From positions 1 to 24,966 of the forward strand of contig JAPKYG010000135.1 in the NCBI GenBank assembly GCA_026394435.1: a DNA stretch of 24,966 nucleotides, written 5' to 3'. Positions 22,732 to 24,966 of the stretch are shown here, piece by piece. Made by a program: the position numbers and the translations under genes. The notes under the pieces are model-generated. The model was not told the origin of the DNA. It worked only from the letters and a program-made list of their open reading frames with translations, and ran no database searches. Source of the DNA: Methanobacteriota archaeon. Its GTDB lineage: Archaea > Thermoplasmatota > E2 > DHVEG-1. Numbering within the stretch: the stretch's first letter is position 1; every line of letters starts with the position of its first letter.

Positions 22732-23049
22732 TCAAATTCTCTCTACCAATTTCTTGCTATTCTCTATAAGAAGATCGATTTCTTGTTTGGTCGCATGATC
22801 AACATGCACGCCACCAATCGCGACAACCTTGGTCTTGTATTTACTACATGCTATCTCTGCAATCGGTTTTAACACAATGTCGTCGTAATGTCCGATGAGC
22901 CTGATTGCCTGCGCTGGTTTTCCAGGTTCGCAAATCACCACACCACCAATATGAGAACGTTCTCCTCCACCGAGAAAAAAAACTAGATCGTCACCGATCT
23001 TCTCGCGCTTCAGCCAGACCTTATATTTTCCTTTACCGGAGGTAATCAT
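22732..23049 (-). CDS. LpdD-like putative prenylated-flavin chaperone
   Basis: A 105-residue protein resembling the LpdD-like family found beside UbiD-type decarboxylases. Marks are FLGGGERSHIGGVVICEPG, LIGHYDDIVLKPIAEI and AIGGVHVDHATKQEIDLL. Such proteins are proposed to help load or protect the prenylated FMN cofactor that UbiD enzymes need. The gene overlaps the 3' end of the UbiD-family decarboxylase gene by 17 bases when started at the ATG ending at 23049 (a TTG one codon earlier is possible). The two are surely co-translated. Its place in an operon with mevalonate kinase and the decarboxylase fits cofactor support. Family call good, mechanism inferred. Confidence 0.75.
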   Translation of the reverse strand: MITSGKGKYKVWLKREKIGDDLVFFLGGGERSHIGGVVICEPGKPAQAIRLIGHYDDIVLKPIAEIACSKYKTKVVAIGGVHVDHATKQEIDLLIENSKKLVERI

Positions 23050-24343
23050 CAAGATTCACTTTCGAATATTTCACGATCTCATATTTACTCTTCTCAACAT
23101 CGAACGGGATCGTCGCATCCACACCAACCTTATCGGTGAGTGCCTTCTTTCCTTCCTCTTGCTTCGACGACGGATCAAGGGAACTGCCTGGCTGATCGAG
23201 TTTCACCACCAGGTCCTTTCCTGCCTGGAACCGGGTTGCGATCGCCCATTCCACCGCATTTGGATTGTAGATATCAACATCATCATCAACGATCACCACA
23301 TGCTTCATACTCTTATGACCGTTGAATGCAGCCTCAATTGCTTTCTTCCCGTCATCAGGATTCTTCTTCGAAATCTGCACGACCCCGTGGAGCCATGAGC
23401 CGCCACCCATCGTCACCAGCACGTTCTTACAGGCAGCAACTTTACTGACCTCATCATAGATCGTCGGCTCTTTTGGCATCCCCATCAGTGTCTTATGTTC
23501 AAGCCTGCCAGGGATCAACGCCTGATACATCGCGTCCTTCCGGTGCGTGATACAATCAATAACAAACACGGGTTCCTTTCGTTCGAAATCACGGGTCTCT
23601 GTGAGATCCACAAACGGTCCCTCACGATCCACCTCTTTAATCAATCGTCCTTCAAGGACAAACTCAGACTCTGCTGGAACCTCCAGGTTCTTGGTCTTGC
23701 ATTTCACCATCTTCATCGAATCAAGCGTATGTGCAATAGAAAACTCATCAACACCAGACGGTGGACCTAGCGACGCAGCGATCATCACTGAAATGGAATT
23801 GCCAATACATACCGCCATCTCTAAATCACCACTGACCTTATCATACGTTGTTCGCGTCTGCCGACCTTTTATCAACCGAGCAGTAAACCGGTTCTGCCCA
23901 TGCTCCATCAACCGATGATATGCGACATTCCGGCCGGTCTGCGGGTCTTTAATCGTCGCAACCGTTGCCGTTGCATACCTGCCACCGTCACCATCAACAT
24001 GAAACAATAAGGGTAATTTCTTCAGGTCAGGATTCTTTATCACAACCTCCTGACAAGGACCTTTCTCGACAACCTCGGGAACCTTCGGATGACGCAGCCC
24101 CTCCACCAGCTTCATCATCAACTTGTCTTTGGTTGTCCTTAGACCCTGCGCGATGATATCCCGATCAGAGGTAATCCCACCGAACACTGGAAATTCATAC
24201 CCTTTGACGTTCTCAAAGATCACAGGTTTCTCATTGAGTGAATACATGATATTGGCAATCTCATACTTCACAGAAACCTCTTTTTTTATCCGAACAAGCT
24301 TCTCCTGTTCCTCAAGCTGTTTCAGAAACGGACGAAGATTCAT
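23033..24343 (-). CDS. UbiD-family anhydromevalonate phosphate decarboxylase
   Basis: A 436-residue UbiD-family protein. Archaeal members of this length decarboxylate trans-anhydromevalonate 5-phosphate to isopentenyl phosphate, using prenylated FMN made by UbiX. UbiD marks are PVFGGITSDRDIIAQGL, NVAYHRLMEHGQNRF, ARLIKGRQT, SLGPPSGVDEF and the catalytic EVDREGPFVDLTETRD (E-x-x-R-E, about 237-251), followed by LIPGRLEHKTLMGMPKEP. The gene starts two bases after the mevalonate kinase stop and overlaps the LpdD-like gene at its 3' end, so all three form one operon. Both phosphomevalonate dehydratase subunits lie about 1.5 kb further on the same strand. That context makes this reaction far more likely than 4-hydroxybenzoate decarboxylation. 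UbiX is not in the window. Confidence 0.88.
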   Translation of the reverse strand: MNLRPFLKQLEEQEKLVRIKKEVSVKYEIANIMYSLNEKPVIFENVKGYEFPVFGGITSDRDIIAQGLRTTKDKLMMKLVEGLRHPKVPEVVEKGPCQEVVIKNPDLKKLPLLFHVDGDGGRYATATVATIKDPQTGRNVAYHRLMEHGQNRFTARLIKGRQTRTTYDKVSGDLEMAVCIGNSISVMIAASLGPPSGVDEFSIAHTLDSMKMVKCKTKNLEVPAESEFVLEGRLIKEVDREGPFVDLTETRDFERKEPVFVIDCITHRKDAMYQALIPGRLEHKTLMGMPKEPTIYDEVSKVAACKNVLVTMGGGSWLHGVVQISKKNPDDGKKAIEAAFNGHKSMKHVVIVDDDVDIYNPNAVEWAIATRFQAGKDLVVKLDQPGSSLDPSSKQEEGKKALTDKVGVDATIPFDVEKSKYEIVKYSKVNLDDYLR

Positions 24344-24345
24344 AC

Positions 24346-24966
24346 TTACTCCACGTTCTCCCGCGATGCACCAATCACGGTTTTCACGGTCTGAAACCCT
24401 TCCTTCTCAATAGCGGTCGTAACCTTATTCTGCAGATCCTTTCCTGGTGTCAATGCAAGCATGTTACCCCCAAGACCACCACCAGTCAACTTCGCACCCA
24501 ACGCACCTGCGTCACGCGCGATACTCACCAAGAAATCCAATTCCCGCGAAGACACCTCGATTTGTTGCAGGAGTTTATGATTCTCGTTCATCAACTTCCC
24601 TAAATTAGTATACGCTCTATCCTGAATCGCCCGTTTCGCAAGATACGCGATATTCTCAGCCCTATCAAAGATCTCCTGATATTTCTTCAGATTCTTCTCT
24701 TTTCGCTGTTTCACTCCATCCACCGCTGCTTTTGTATCGGTAACCTTCCCGGTGTTTCCGATCACAATCTCCACTGGATTTAAGAGAGAAATCCGATCAA
24801 TCACGTTCTTTTCTCCTTTCTGAAACCAAATCAAACCACCATACGTCGACGCAGTATTATCAACACCAGACGGAGTCCCATGATATCCTTTTTCCCCCTC
24901 ATACGCAATCTCATTAATCTGCTCATCAGACAAATCAAGCTCATAAGAATCAGCAAGCGCACGCGC
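24346..24966 (-). CDS. mvk: Mevalonate kinase, C-terminal part (cut by window edge)
   Basis: The frame is open to the last base, giving the C-terminal 206 residues. The N-terminal part lies beyond the window, so the in-frame TTG at 24933 is not the real start. GHMP-kinase features are GYHGTPSGVDNTASTYGG, which holds the catalytic Asp region typical of mevalonate kinase, and GALGAKLTGGGLGGNMLAL, the C-terminal glycine-rich motif 3. The enzyme phosphorylates mevalonate to 5-phosphomevalonate, the substrate of the dehydratase encoded in this window. It is immediately upstream of the decarboxylase gene (two-base gap). Isopentenyl phosphate kinase, needed for the last step, would be expected nearby, perhaps just outside the right edge. 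Confidence 0.88.
   Translation of the reverse strand, partial: ARALADSYELDLSDEQINEIAYEGEKGYHGTPSGVDNTASTYGGLIWFQKGEKNVIDRISLLNPVEIVIGNTGKVTDTKAAVDGVKQRKEKNLKKYQEIFDRAENIAYLAKRAIQDRAYTNLGKLMNENHKLLQQIEVSSRELDFLVSIARDAGALGAKLTGGGLGGNMLALTPGKDLQNKVTTAIEKEGFQTVKTVIGASRENVE

Noticed and set aside
1..24966. CRISPR array, insertion sequence, tRNA or attachment site
   Set aside because: I saw no spaced direct repeats, transposase-like protein, terminal inverted repeats or tRNA-like TΨC arm anywhere in the window.

Overview
The window looks archaeal. Many start codons have a TATA-like box 25-50 bp upstream and little or no leader, and others have GGTGA or GGAGG ribosome-binding sites. The right end encodes the archaeal (phosphomevalonate dehydratase) version of the mevalonate pathway. 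Radical-SAM and predicted Fe-S and prenylated-flavin enzymes suggest an anaerobe. Nothing here (no rRNA, ribosomal proteins or methanogenesis genes) fixes the lineage further. I see no tRNA, rRNA, CRISPR array, insertion sequence or integrase, and no gene-free stretch above 300 bases.

Layout. (1) 1-4030 is visibly more AT-rich. It holds the tail of an unknown gene, a cobalamin-binding-type radical SAM protein, a second radical SAM/SPASM-like gene broken by a frameshift in a G-rich run, and a methyltransferase. (2) 4030-14440 is a dense accessory region: two UbiA-type membrane prenyltransferases, each near a small nicotianamine-synthase-like SAM enzyme, plus an SDR epimerase/dehydrogenase, a UbiE-like methyltransferase, a phenylacetate-CoA-ligase-like adenylating enzyme, a CrtC/AttH-type lipocalin protein and another B12-type radical SAM protein. 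An ornithine-carbamoyltransferase-like gene with an altered substrate loop sits among them. (3) 14518-18490 is a minus-strand operon: HD-domain protein, ATP-grasp acyl-CoA ligase subunit, and a fused CoA-ligase/citrate-synthase-fold subunit. Together the last two resemble a two-subunit ATP-citrate lyase. (4) 18634-19926 is a second, membrane-anchored CrtC-like protein. (5) 19927-24966 holds phosphomevalonate dehydratase (small and large subunits), TruD on the opposite strand, an LpdD-like prenyl-flavin chaperone candidate, a UbiD-family anhydromevalonate phosphate decarboxylase and a truncated mevalonate kinase.

Working together (inference). The ATP-citrate-lyase-like enzyme could supply acetyl-CoA. 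Mevalonate kinase, the dehydratase and the decarboxylase would convert mevalonate to isopentenyl phosphate. The UbiA enzymes would attach the resulting prenyl chains to an acceptor, and the methyltransferases, SDR, radical SAM and CrtC-like proteins could tailor the product. That product (a prenylated quinone-like compound, meroterpenoid or unusual lipid) cannot be read from the sequence, and it is the most interesting open question in the window.
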